This document shows, piece by piece, positions 10,101 to 18,358 of a stretch of 64,000 bases of DNA (position 1 is the first letter of the stretch; each line of letters opens with the position of its first letter). This stretch comes from Spirosoma sp. (GTDB lineage: Bacteria > Bacteroidota > Bacteroidia > Cytophagales > Spirosomataceae). Location: NCBI RefSeq assembly GCF_026391055.1, contig NZ_JAPLET010000029.1:124001-188000 (forward strand), read 5' to 3'. The notes under the pieces are model-generated. The model was not told where the DNA came from and ran no database searches. It worked only from the letters and a program-made list of their open reading frames with translations. The translations under genes and the position numbers were made by a program.

Positions 10101-10187
10101 GGTGCGGGCATCGACAATAACTTCACCGATCTGATGACGTATCCACAACCCCGGACAATTCTGGGCGGTATCAACATTGATTTTTAA
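7107..10187 (+). CDS. SusC/RagA family TonB-linked outer-membrane transporter
   Basis: TonB-dependent outer-membrane porin that imports oligosaccharides captured by its SusD partner. It is 1026 aa, normal for the family. Order: signal region, carboxypeptidase-regulatory-like domain (about 65-150; GKVTGDNGEVLPGVSIQLKG), the TonB-box/plug region with VVVGYGTQKKADLTGAVS, and plug signatures LYVIDGVI and LKDAASSAIYGARAANGV. The 22-strand barrel follows, ending in the expected aromatic/hydrophobic strand (GGINIDF). susD follows 24 bp downstream. The N-terminus is longer and more basic than usual before the hydrophobic stretch, so the exact signal cleavage is uncertain. Confidence 0.95.
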   Translation: MKNKQLRTTAFSYVPIRLYRAFCVGSWPAITAVGLLCAPYGSIARQPEGAKVPTTAITAVRVERTISGKVTGDNGEVLPGVSIQLKGTNRGTTTDATGSFRLPVPDEGSAILVFSFIGYVSQEITVGNQTIVNVALASDNKALAEVVVVGYGTQKKADLTGAVSAISASDFDNTINTNVGQALQGRAAGVQVTQNTGKPGDNAIIRVRGVGTTGNSNALYVIDGVITDGGIANINPDDIESMTVLKDAASSAIYGARAANGVVLITTKRGKTGVGRVSFTMYYGTQKAWRLPRMANAREFATLQNEARRNAGLTPYWSNPDSLGVGNDKIGEIFQTAPIQNYHVSVSGGSEKSQYAVSLGYFNQVGIGIGVGYDRYSLNVTSDHQVLKKLKFGNSLSLTRGKQTSGQWNETFVNAIRFSPTIPKYMPDGNYGYGSRPGEQIGYLSSLGSAYLFQNDLTRYRLLGNIYGEYQFTQELKLRATIGADFILENGINFAPTYAFGGRTNVVNTLDRSNVISTTWLNENLLSYDKAFGKHSISALAGITQQANRYDNFSAHRESFPNNDIRVLDAGALNDRARGSASEWSIRSFLSRVNYNYDERYLVSANLRVDGSSRFGTGNRYGIFPSFAAGWRISGEKFMENIRAVNDLKLRASWGQLGNQEIGLYSFTTGLNLGQNYVLGSGQTVAPGVAPTALGNPNIKWETTTMQDVGIDLALLNNRVSVTADYFIKDTRDMLVQVPIPGTTGVTTAPYQNVGAVRNSGFELAITYRKSSGDFKYDISANMGTIKNRVTALAGLPIISGVFKTAEGQPISSIFGYVQEGVFQNQSEIDAHATQLNAKPGDIKWKDSNGDGIINDLDRDYIGNTIPRLSYGFTGNASYKGFDLSVFIQGIQGRDLYLDGTGGRRLMDNFDNTTAEYLSRWTGPGTSNRVPRLVWGDPSNNRRTSSFWVYDASYLRIRNVQLGYTLPKGTLGLGRLRVYASCQNLLTITPYPWFDPEVGAGIDNNFTDLMTYPQPRTILGGINIDF

Positions 10188-10211
10188 CGGTCATTCCTAA
10201 ACTCATTAGTT

Positions 10212-11645
10212 ATGAAAAAGATAGTGTTTGCGGTGGCCCTGCTATTAGCCGGATGCCAGAGCGATTTTCTTGAAAAGCAACCCCTTAATGCTGTTACGGC
10301 CGATAATTATTATAAAACATCGGACGATGCCATCCGGGCGGTCAATGCGGCTTATAAACCGCTTATGTACAATGGCATTGGCCAGTTTGGCATTGCCTAT
10401 TACGGCAACAACCAGGCGGGCGATTCCAATACCTACGGTGACGATGCCAACTGGGTAGCCGTCGATAACTTTACCGTTACGGCCGATAATCCGGCCATTC
10501 GAGCCTCCTGGACGTCGTTTTATCAGGTTATCTTCCGGGCCAATCTGGTGCTGGACCGGGTACCCGGCATCACGATGGATGCTACCCTGAAAGCCCGGAT
10601 TCTGGCCGAAGCCTCGTTTTTACGGGCTATTTCCTACCACTACTTGGTGTTGCTCTTTGGCGATGTGCCTTTGATAACGAAGCCTCAGTTCAACGCCAGC
10701 GAGTTTCTGGTAGCGCGAACGCCGGTTGAGCAGGTGTATACGCAGATTATCGCCGATCTGCAATCGGCGGAGAAGAGTCTGCCGCTCACGTATCCTGCAT
10801 CGGATCTGGGGCGGGCGACCCAGGGTGCGGCCAAGTCGTTTCTGGCGAAAGTGTATCTGTACCGGAAGCAATGGCCCGAAGCCGCAGCCAAAGCCAAAGA
10901 AGTTGTCGACTCGAAGGTGTACAGTCTATTTGACCGCTATTACGATAACTTTGAACTGGCAACCGAAAACGGGAAAGAGTCCATTTTCGAAATTCAGTAT
11001 GCGTCGTTTCTGGGCGGACTGGGTAACCAGACCAACAACTACGATGCTCCGCGCGGATCGGGCTTCACGCTGGATGGCGGCTACGGCTGGGCGCAGCCGA
11101 CCCAGAACTTTGTGAACTCATTTGCCGCTTCGGACCCGCGAAAAGGCTACACTATTTTTCAGGCAGGCGATGTCTTTCAGGGAATAACATTTAACCCGGC
11201 CACGTCCTCAACGGGCTATGGCTCACGTAAGTACGTGGTAGGAAAAGGGGCAAACATCGGCAAGAGCGACGACCCAAAAAACTTTATCCTGATGCGCTAT
11301 GCCGACTTGCTGCTGATGTACGCCGAAGCTCTGAACGAGTCGGGGAAAACCGCCGAGGCACTGGCACCCATCAACCAGGTGCGGGGCCGCCAGGATGTAA
11401 ACATGCCGCCACTAGCCGCTACGCTCAGCCAAACACAGCTTCGGCAGGCCATTAAAGACGAGCGCCGGGTCGAACTGGGTATGGAAGGTCACCGCTGGTT
11501 CGATCTGGTTCGCTGGGGCGATGCCGCTACGTTTGCTAAGTCCATTGGTAAAACCACGTTCCGCGAGGGCATCAGCGAACATTTTCCCATACCCCAGGCC
11601 GAGCGTGACATCAACCCGAACCTGACGCAAAATCAGGGGTATTGA
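10212..11645 (+). CDS. SusD/RagB family surface glycan-binding lipoprotein
   Basis: Outer-membrane lipoprotein that sits as a lid over the SusC barrel and binds glycan. It is 477 aa with a lipoprotein signal (MKKIVFAVALLLAGC, lipid-modified Cys15). Family signatures include FLEKQPLNAVTADNYYKTSDDA near the N-terminus, RFLRAISYHYLVLLFGDVP-like TPR helices, and the C-terminal segment LRQAIKDERRVELGMEGHRW FDLVRWGD. It is co-transcribed with susC and followed by a strong terminator. Confidence 0.95.
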   Translation: MKKIVFAVALLLAGCQSDFLEKQPLNAVTADNYYKTSDDAIRAVNAAYKPLMYNGIGQFGIAYYGNNQAGDSNTYGDDANWVAVDNFTVTADNPAIRASWTSFYQVIFRANLVLDRVPGITMDATLKARILAEASFLRAISYHYLVLLFGDVPLITKPQFNASEFLVARTPVEQVYTQIIADLQSAEKSLPLTYPASDLGRATQGAAKSFLAKVYLYRKQWPEAAAKAKEVVDSKVYSLFDRYYDNFELATENGKESIFEIQYASFLGGLGNQTNNYDAPRGSGFTLDGGYGWAQPTQNFVNSFAASDPRKGYTIFQAGDVFQGITFNPATSSTGYGSRKYVVGKGANIGKSDDPKNFILMRYADLLLMYAEALNESGKTAEALAPINQVRGRQDVNMPPLAATLSQTQLRQAIKDERRVELGMEGHRWFDLVRWGDAATFAKSIGKTTFREGISEHFPIPQAERDINPNLTQNQGY

Positions 11646-11691
11646 ATAGAATAGAGCCGACGCCCGCGACGACTCAGTATTTTTAAGACGC

Positions 11692-11737
11692 AATGGCCTT
11701 GAAACTGATATACATGTTTCGAGGCCATTTTTATTTT
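11692..11737 (+). terminator. Terminator closing the susCD transcript
   Basis: A 14-bp stem (11692-11705 with 11716-11729, one wobble) is followed by TTTATTTT. A possible upstream start of the next gene at 11693 falls inside this hairpin, which favours the later start at 11750. Confidence 0.85.
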
Positions 11738-11749
11738 ACGTTTTTTGCA

Positions 11750-14185
11750 ATGAACATAAGGCTACTGGTTATAACCTTACTGGCCGCCAGTCAATCGCTG
11801 GCTCAGTCCGGCCCAACTCGAACGCGCCTTTTGGATGCTGACTGGGATTTTTTCAGAGATAGTACCGCTACTGACCAGCAACCTGCCTTCAAGGAATCAA
11901 CCTGGCGAAAGCTGAGCCTGCCCCACGACTGGAGTATTGAAGATTTACCCTACCAGTCGCCGGGTCAGGTAATGGGACCATTTTCGCGGGCGAGTGTAGG
12001 TACTACCTCCACCGGCTACACCGTTGGCGGAACAGGCTGGTATCATAAAACGATCGTATTGAACAGGTCAGACGCGGGTAAAGTGGCCCGCATTCAGTTT
12101 GATGGCGTGTATATGGAGTCTGATGTGTGGTTCAACGGCCACCATCTCGGGTACCATCCGAACGGTTACACCTCATTTAACTACGAGCTGACGCCCTGGC
12201 TCCTGCCTACGGGACAAGCCAATACACTGGTTGTTCGGGTGAAAAACCTCGGCCAGAATACCCGTTGGTATACGGGCTCGGGCATCTATCGACACGTTTG
12301 GCTAACCCTGACCGAAGCCGTGCACATTGCTCCGATGGGCGTAACAATCACGACCCCGCAGGTGTCGGCTCAGTCCGCCCGTATAGTGGTCAGGACACAA
12401 ATTGACAATAGGCGAAACACACCTTTACCCGTTCGGGTCATAACAACCCTGATGAAGCCAAATGGGAAGTTAGCGGGGGAGGATGAGCAGGTATTGACGG
12501 TAGCGGGTAATGGGAAAGTCGAACGTTCGCAAACCCTGACAGTGGCCAGTCCGGCAGTATGGTCGCCCGAATCACCATCGCTATACCGGGCCAAAGTGGT
12601 GCTGGTAGCTGGTATGAAACGGCTGGATAGTGTAACCACCTCGTTTGGGGTTCGCTCCGTTGAGTTCGATGCCAGGCGCGGCTTTGTCCTGAACGGCAAA
12701 CGGCTTCTGCTCAAAGGCGGCAGCGTTCACCACGACAATGGGCCACTGGGGGCCAGTGCCTTTGACCGGGCCGAAGAACGAAAAGTCGAACTCCTGAAAG
12801 CCAATGGTTTCAACGCCGTTCGCACTAGCCATAACCCACCGTCGCCCGCTTTTCTGGACGCCTGCGACCGGCTGGGTTTGCTGGTTGTTGAAGAAGCTTT
12901 CGATATGTGGCAGCGCCCCAAGAAACCGCAGGACTACCACCTTTTCTTCGACCAGTGGTGGCGTACAGACCTACGGGCCATGATCGAGCGCGACCGTAAC
13001 CACCCGTCCGTATTTTTGTGGAGTATCGGCAACGAAATCAACGAACGAGCCGACTCGTCGGGGCTAGTATTGACGAAACAATTGGCCGATGAAGCACACC
13101 GACTCGACCCCAGCCGCCCGATTATGGAGGCCATGTGCGTATTCTGGGAGCATCCCGGCAAGGTGTGGGAAGATGGCGACAAAGCCTTTGCCCTGCTCGA
13201 TGTAGGCGGGTACAACTACGAGTGGAAGCACTACGAGTCTGATCACCAGCGCCATCCGGACCGGATCATGCTCGGCACGGAATCGTTTGCCCGCGAAGCC
13301 TTCGAAAACTGGCAGCAGGTGGAAAAACACCCGTATGTACTCGGCGATTTCGTTTGGACGGCCATGGATTATATAGGCGAAACGGCCATCGGCCATGCAC
13401 TGATCCAGCCCAACGCTGAGAAAGACAGTGTGAAGGCGGTGTTGCCGTGGCCGTGGTTCAATGCCTGGTGTGGCGATCTGGATTTGATCGGTACGAAAAA
13501 GCCGCAGTCGTACTACCGCGATGTTGTCTGGCGCAACAGCCCCGTCGAGATGGCCGTTCATAGCCCTATCCCCGACGGCATGAAAGAAACCGTTACTAAC
13601 TGGGGCTGGCCCGATGAGCATCAGAGCTGGTCGTGGCCGGGGCAGGAGGGGAGACCACTTCAGGTGCGGGTCTTTTCGCGCAGTCCGCTGGTTCGACTGG
13701 AACTCAATGGAAAACTTGTGGGCGAACAGCAACTGACAGATACCTCCATTACGGCTTCGTTTACCGTGCCTTACCAGCCGGGCGTACTGAAAGTAACTGG
13801 TTATGATGGCGAGAAAATAACCGGTTCTGTCACCTTCCGCACAACCGGGACACCCCACCATCTTCGGCTCAGGACCGACCGCACGGCCATACGCCCCAAC
13901 CGCCATGACCTGGCCTATGTGACGGTTGAGGTAGTAGACGATCAGGGGCAGGTAGTACCCTGGCAGGATGTACCCATCGCCTTTCAACTCACCGGTGCTG
14001 GTGTATTGGCAGGAGTAGGCAACGGAAACCCAACGGATGTAAGCAGCTTTCAACAGCCCCGGAAGTCAACGTTTCGGGGTCGGTGTCTGGCCATTGTGCA
14101 GTCAGGAGGAAAGCCCGGCTCGATTATCCTCAAAGCGAGTAGCCCAACGATTGGTACGGCTCAACTGACCTTATTGGTAAACTAA
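11750..14185 (+). CDS. Glycoside hydrolase family 2 (beta-galactosidase-like), secreted
   Basis: Exported retaining glycosidase, 811 aa from the start chosen here, which gives a clean signal peptide (MNIRLLVITLLAASQSLAQ). Domains: jelly-roll sugar-binding (about 25-190), Ig-like (about 195-305) and a TIM barrel (about 310-600). The acid/base Glu429 sits in SIGNEI and the nucleophile Glu511 in MLGTES. C-terminal DUF4982-like and Ig/invasin-like domains follow. The frame is open to 11693, but that region is inside the susD terminator. The neighbouring SusC/SusD pair suggests a beta-linked galactoside or similar glycan, but GH2 also covers glucuronidases and mannosidases, so the substrate is not settled. 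Confidence 0.93.
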   Translation: MNIRLLVITLLAASQSLAQSGPTRTRLLDADWDFFRDSTATDQQPAFKESTWRKLSLPHDWSIEDLPYQSPGQVMGPFSRASVGTTSTGYTVGGTGWYHKTIVLNRSDAGKVARIQFDGVYMESDVWFNGHHLGYHPNGYTSFNYELTPWLLPTGQANTLVVRVKNLGQNTRWYTGSGIYRHVWLTLTEAVHIAPMGVTITTPQVSAQSARIVVRTQIDNRRNTPLPVRVITTLMKPNGKLAGEDEQVLTVAGNGKVERSQTLTVASPAVWSPESPSLYRAKVVLVAGMKRLDSVTTSFGVRSVEFDARRGFVLNGKRLLLKGGSVHHDNGPLGASAFDRAEERKVELLKANGFNAVRTSHNPPSPAFLDACDRLGLLVVEEAFDMWQRPKKPQDYHLFFDQWWRTDLRAMIERDRNHPSVFLWSIGNEINERADSSGLVLTKQLADEAHRLDPSRPIMEAMCVFWEHPGKVWEDGDKAFALLDVGGYNYEWKHYESDHQRHPDRIMLGTESFAREAFENWQQVEKHPYVLGDFVWTAMDYIGETAIGHALIQPNAEKDSVKAVLPWPWFNAWCGDLDLIGTKKPQSYYRDVVWRNSPVEMAVHSPIPDGMKETVTNWGWPDEHQSWSWPGQEGRPLQVRVFSRSPLVRLELNGKLVGEQQLTDTSITASFTVPYQPGVLKVTGYDGEKITGSVTFRTTGTPHHLRLRTDRTAIRPNRHDLAYVTVEVVDDQGQVVPWQDVPIAFQLTGAGVLAGVGNGNPTDVSSFQQPRKSTFRGRCLAIVQSGGKPGSIILKASSPTIGTAQLTLLVN

Positions 14186-14371
14186 GAAACAGTGAACTTT
14201 CCGGTATATTTGCCGCTCCTTCATTCAACATAAAACATAGGGGTAGTCGGTTGAAAAGGCGGCTTCACTGTTGCTCGACTAGGCACTATTGGCCATCGGA
14301 AGCAGTAACAGGAAGCAGATGTTAAATAAAGGAAATTGACAGTCATCAGGGATTAGAAAAATTACAACGTT

Positions 14372-15133
14372 ATGTCATTGAAATCAGAAGAGGACTTGGC
14401 TGGTATGCAGCAGATCAGCCAGATCGTTGGCTTAACACTCCGGCAAATGCAACAGCACGCCCGGCCGGGCATGTCGACGCTTGAACTGGATCAATACGGA
14501 CAGCAACTGCTGGAGCGGTATGGTGCCCGCTCGGCTCCTAAACTCACCTATGGCTTTCCGGGCTGGACCTGTATCAGTTTAAACGAGGAAGTGTGTCACG
14601 GCATTCCTTCCGCAAAACGCATTCTTCGGGAAGGCGATCTGGTCAATATTGATGTATCGGCCGAACTGAATGGCTATTGGTCAGACAATGGCGGGTCGTT
14701 TATCGTCGGGCAGGATATTCATCAGCACAGTGAGCTGGTAGAAGCGTCAAAGCGAATCCTGGCCAAAGCCATTAGCCATATTCGCGGAGGTGTTCAACTC
14801 GCTGAGATTGGCCGCCTGATCGAAACGGAAGCCCGACGAAGCGGCTATCGGGTCATCAAGAATCTGGCCGGGCACGGAGTAGGCCGGAGCCTGCATGAAG
14901 AACCCCATGAGATTCTGTGCTATTATGACCGGTCCATCAAAACCCGCTTCCGGAAGAACTCGGTTGTGGCCATCGAAACGTTTTTGTCCACCAAAGCTAC
15001 CTATGCGCAAGAGAAGGGCGACGGCTGGACATTAGTGGCTAAAGATAGTTTTGCCGTGCAGCACGAACACACGATTGTGGTTACGGATACGCAACCGATT
15101 ATCCTTACCGCGGCAAATCAGTTATGGAATTAA
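14372..15133 (+). CDS. map: Type I methionine aminopeptidase
   Basis: Removes the initiator Met from nascent proteins. 253 aa, the usual type I length without N-terminal extension. All five metal ligands and the catalytic His are visible: His76 (NEEVCHGIP), Asp94 (NIDVSAE), Asp105 (YWSDNGG), His168 (GHGVGR), Glu202 (VVAIETF), Glu232 (QHEHT). It lies outside a ribosomal-protein operon and overlaps the start of the next lipoprotein gene by 10 bp. It is probably one of several map copies, as is common in Bacteroidota. Confidence 0.95.
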   Translation: MSLKSEEDLAGMQQISQIVGLTLRQMQQHARPGMSTLELDQYGQQLLERYGARSAPKLTYGFPGWTCISLNEEVCHGIPSAKRILREGDLVNIDVSAELNGYWSDNGGSFIVGQDIHQHSELVEASKRILAKAISHIRGGVQLAEIGRLIETEARRSGYRVIKNLAGHGVGRSLHEEPHEILCYYDRSIKTRFRKNSVVAIETFLSTKATYAQEKGDGWTLVAKDSFAVQHEHTIVVTDTQPIILTAANQLWN

Positions 15134-15702
15134 AGCCTTTTCTGCTGCTGTCAGCTATTGTAGGGATAACCTGCCTGGGATGCACTCGGGATACGGTACC
15201 AAAAGTCGATTATGACCAGATATCTGTTAAGGTGATGAAGGAGTTGGCCCCCCAGCTGGTGGGTACATGGAAACTTCGCCAGGTACGCGTAAACCCCCGA
15301 GGACCGAATTATATCAACCGCCTGAACCTGACCAGGGACAGTACATTCCGGGATTTAACTACGCTGACTGTTGTCTCCGCAGCCAGACCCCGAACCCTGC
15401 CCGGAGACCCTCGCCGTAGTGAATATGACGGCACCATTGAGTACGGTAACAAGACGTACCCTATACAGTTCGACATGTGGCCCGGACCCTGGGTGTATAG
15501 CGGAAAAGGACCCCAGGCTTTTCTATTGTTCAGTTATCGGTTTCCCGACGGGCTGCACACGGTTGAGCCTGAAGAAGAGTTTCTGGAGAAGTTAGGCCTG
15601 ATCAATGAGACCTTTTCGTTAGAAACTACCCTGGGTCAACCAACTATGAAATGGGTTGGTTTGAACCGAGGCATTGACCAGATCGACTTTGTCAAACAGT
15701 AA
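15124..15702 (+). CDS. Lipoprotein of unknown function
   Basis: 192-aa predicted lipoprotein: hydrophobic signal ending in the lipobox TCLGC (Cys20). The mature part begins with a short helix (MKELAPQLVGTWKLRQVRVN) and is then beta-rich. The LVGTWKL start is reminiscent of lipocalin-like small secreted proteins, but no family can be named. The ATG overlaps the end of the methionine aminopeptidase gene, so translation is probably coupled. A broken second lipoprotein gene lies just downstream. Confidence 0.8.
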   Translation: MELKPFLLLSAIVGITCLGCTRDTVPKVDYDQISVKVMKELAPQLVGTWKLRQVRVNPRGPNYINRLNLTRDSTFRDLTTLTVVSAARPRTLPGDPRRSEYDGTIEYGNKTYPIQFDMWPGPWVYSGKGPQAFLLFSYRFPDGLHTVEPEEEFLEKLGLINETFSLETTLGQPTMKWVGLNRGIDQIDFVKQ

Positions 15703-15760
15703 TGTAATTACTCGACCTGTCAATAACAACGCCGTCTTCTTATAATCATTAATTGCCTGT

Positions 15761-16030
15761 ATGGTTGTTTTCTGCTTACTAATCACCTCTTGCAAAAAAG
15801 AAGAAATACTGACCAGCGGACAGAAATCAGCTCAACAGATTCAACGGACTTTAAAGGCCAATCCCGAAATCAAAACAGCCTCATTTTATGTAAATAATGT
15901 GTCAGTTGAGTTCAATTAGCCTTTCTCAATTGATGGATAATTTATCACTACCCTCAGTAACAGCTATAACCTCAGTACATTGATTCGCTATGAGTTCGGT
16001 ACACGAGGCATGACGCTTTACTTTCAGTAG
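15761..16030 (+). pseudogene. Small lipoprotein gene interrupted by two in-frame stops
   Basis: From the ATG at 15761 the frame gives a lipoprotein-like start (CLLITSCKKEE) and runs 52 codons to TAG at 15917-15919. Without changing frame it continues SIDG, TAA at 15938-15940, then FITTLSNSYNLSTLIRYEFG... to TAG at 16028. The reading frame is sensible on both sides of each stop, so an original protein of about 89 aa with two nonsense changes is the best reading. The first 52 codons may still be translated. Confidence 0.55.
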
Positions 16031-16040
16031 CCATTCCAAA

Positions 16041-16086
16041 AACACACTACCCGCTTCGAGTGATAGGCATCACTCGAAGCGGGTAG
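16041..16086 (-). terminator. 18-bp perfect hairpin between convergent genes
   Basis: Perfect stem 16047-16064 with 16069-16086 and a 4-nt loop. On the minus strand it is followed by TGTGTTTTTTGG, so it ends the NIPSNAP gene; it may also block plus-strand read-through. Confidence 0.75.
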
Positions 16087-16118
16087 CCAAAGAAGGGGTT
16101 GCCCCGACACTTAACTTG

Positions 16119-16913
16119 TTAAATATCCGAATAATCGGTCGGGTACAGGAAACGGGTGTCGTTACGCGACACGTTTTTCTGGTAGTTGGGCATGGCCGAG
16201 AGCTTCTTCCAGTATTCATCCTTACCGAACGCATCCCAATGGGCATCCCGAGCCGCTTTGTTTTCGAAGGTCGTGAGGTACATCAGGTTAGGCATACGGC
16301 TACCGGCTACGACTTCGGCGTAAAAGACGGCGTTGAAGCCAAGCCGCTTGAACAGACCAATTTCATCGCCCTGGTTGAACATGTCGATTTTGTTCTTCGA
16401 AATCTTCTCGGTATGGCCTTCATAGCTCCGTAGTTCATAAACGCGGTCTTTGCGGGCCGATGTCAGTTCCGGCAGGTTGAAGTGCGGGCTCTTCTCGAAA
16501 GCGTTCAGCAGAATGGTCTCGATCCGATCGTACGGGGGCGCGTTGTAGACGGCATCCAGATAAGCTGCGCCATCGGTCAGATACTGCTTGTCTTTTGCGA
16601 GTTTTTCGTCCAGTTTGAAAAAGTCGTCGCGTGAGCGAAATGGAACAAACACATACAGCAGCCGATCGTCCGTAGCCGATGGAGTAGCCGTATTCACAAT
16701 GGGTTTAAAAACGCCCACTTTGGTAATGCCCGCCCGGTGCATGGCCGGTAAGTAGGCCCTCTGGAGGTAGTCGTCCAGCTTTTGTTCCTGTTCGGCCGTT
16801 TTAAAGTGATATACTTTTAATTCATAAAATTCGCGGCTGGCCATTGGGTTAAACGCAAATAAAGCCGCCGACTGAAACAAGGCAAACAGGCAGATTAAAC
16901 TAATTTTTGACAT
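16119..16913 (-). CDS. NIPSNAP family secreted protein
   Basis: 264-aa exported protein: signal peptide (LICLFALFQSAALFAF) followed by two ferredoxin-like alpha/beta (dimeric alpha-beta barrel) repeats. The first begins REFYELKVYHFK (about 27-140); the second begins DRVYELRSYEGHTEKI (about 155-255). This is the NIPSNAP arrangement, common in Bacteroidota beside sugar and quinone oxidoreductases. The biochemical role is unknown. It ends in a strong hairpin terminator. Confidence 0.85.
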   Translation of the reverse strand: MSKISLICLFALFQSAALFAFNPMASREFYELKVYHFKTAEQEQKLDDYLQRAYLPAMHRAGITKVGVFKPIVNTATPSATDDRLLYVFVPFRSRDDFFKLDEKLAKDKQYLTDGAAYLDAVYNAPPYDRIETILLNAFEKSPHFNLPELTSARKDRVYELRSYEGHTEKISKNKIDMFNQGDEIGLFKRLGFNAVFYAEVVAGSRMPNLMYLTTFENKAARDAHWDAFGKDEYWKKLSAMPNYQKNVSRNDTRFLYPTDYSDI

Positions 16914-17211
16914 GGTAATTTTTGACTAAAAAGTTTACTGGTACAACTAACAAAAGTAATAATCTTCCCTGGCTACTGTTGGCTTGGGGTTTTAGTCAGG
17001 TTACTCGGAATGTCAATGTGATTTCACCGCCCGCTACGTTCGTACACCGTGCCGGGTAAGTTTTCTGTCTGTATTAAATTAGTGTTGGTTTGAGATAACT
17101 AATTGTAATAGAGTGAGATATCTTATTGGGTTGCGGCCGTTACAGAACACGGCTAACTAATTTAGTGACTAAGTCATGGTTGAACTGTTATGCTAAAAAC
17201 AACATGCAACC

Positions 17212-18210
17212 ATGAACGAAGAAAGTCAACTTAGCCGACGTCAGGCTATTCAAGGATTAGGTACCGGTATCGCTGCTGTAGTCGCTACACCGGTAGTAGC
17301 CGCTTCCCATACGGGTGCCGCTGTAGCGCCAGCTCTCGACAACCCAACTACTAAATACCCCAAACCGCCGTTTAAAGAACAACCCCAGCCCTGGCCGGGT
17401 CTGGCGAGTAAAATGGACCCCAAACCCGATCATGGTGAAACCAGCTATAAAGGATCTGGTCGGCTGGCGGGCCGCAAAGCCCTGATCACCGGGGGCGATT
17501 CGGGCATGGGACGGGCCGCGGCCATTGCCTATGCCCGCGAAGGGGCCGATGTCGCGATTAACTACCTGCCCGCCGAAGAGCCGGATGCCCGTGAAGTCAT
17601 TGCGCTGATCAAAGCCGAAGGGCGTAAGGCAATAGCTATCCCCGGCGACATCCGCGAAGAAGCTTTCTGCCAGCGGCTGGTAGCCGAGGCCGTTCGGGCG
17701 CTGGGTGGACTGGATATTGTGGTGAGCAATGCCGCCCGACAACAAACCCACCCGTCTATTCTGGATATATCGACCGAGCAATTCGACTGGACGATGAAGA
17801 CCAATATCTACGCCCCTTTCTGGATTATCAAAGCCGCGTTGCCGCATCTGCAACCGGGGGCGGCCATTATTGGAACCACGTCTGAACAGGCTTACGATCC
17901 ATCGGCAGAACTGTATGATTATGCTCAGACAAAGGCGGCTACCACAAACTTTGTGAAGTCCCTGGCCAAGCAGCTTGGTCCCAAAGGTATTCGGGTAAAC
18001 GGCGTGGCTCCCGGTCCAATCTGGACACCTTTACAGCCTAGCGGTGGGGCTACGCAGGAAAAGCTTAAGACATTTGGTGGACAAACGCCCCTGGGCCGCC
18101 CCGGTCAGCCCGCCGAACTGGCGTCCATTTATGTTCAGCTTGCCGCTAGCGATGCTAGTTACGCGACCGGACAGGTTTACGGTGCCGCCGGAGGCAGTGG
18201 ACAACCCTGA
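17212..18210 (+). CDS. Short-chain dehydrogenase with Tat-like signal (YghA-like)
   Basis: NAD(P)-dependent oxidoreductase of the SDR family, 332 aa, closest in layout to YghA/glucose-dehydrogenase-like SDRs. The coenzyme motif TGGDSGMGRA lies near residue 90, the NAA motif near 174 and the catalytic YDYAQTKAA near 240. The N-terminus carries a twin-arginine-like signal (SRRQAIQGLGTGIAAVVATP) and a Pro-rich linker with PKPPFKEQPQPWPG typical of this subgroup. Export of a soluble NAD(P) enzyme would be odd, since the cofactor is scarce in the periplasm. The RR motif may be decaying or the protein may stay in the cytoplasm. Confidence 0.9.
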   Translation: MNEESQLSRRQAIQGLGTGIAAVVATPVVAASHTGAAVAPALDNPTTKYPKPPFKEQPQPWPGLASKMDPKPDHGETSYKGSGRLAGRKALITGGDSGMGRAAAIAYAREGADVAINYLPAEEPDAREVIALIKAEGRKAIAIPGDIREEAFCQRLVAEAVRALGGLDIVVSNAARQQTHPSILDISTEQFDWTMKTNIYAPFWIIKAALPHLQPGAAIIGTTSEQAYDPSAELYDYAQTKAATTNFVKSLAKQLGPKGIRVNGVAPGPIWTPLQPSGGATQEKLKTFGGQTPLGRPGQPAELASIYVQLAASDASYATGQVYGAAGGSGQP

Positions 18211-18253
18211 TCCAGCATCTCCGGGCACGTGAATAAGCGTATGGTTCCGGGTT

Positions 18254-18300
18254 TTGAGAATTATAGCAGACAGCAGAATGCTGTCTGCTATAATTCTCAA
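18254..18300. repeat. 22-bp perfect inverted repeat
   Basis: Arms 18254-18275 and 18279-18300 with a 3-nt loop, between the SDR gene and the Mo-hydroxylase gene. No T-run follows on either strand, so it is not a standard terminator. It could protect an mRNA 3' end or be a repeat-element copy. Confidence 0.8.
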
Positions 18301-18358
18301 TTAAACAACAAGCGCACAAGCCCACAAACGCAACTGTCAATTTAGCCAAACGAAAATT

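Noticed and set aside
11693..11749. Upstream extension of the GH2 reading frame
   Set aside because: Lies inside the susD terminator; the signal peptide begins at 11750.
13064..14053. 329-codon minus-strand frame opposite GH2
   Set aside because: Shadow of the GH2 gene; arginine/histidine-rich composition and no domain.
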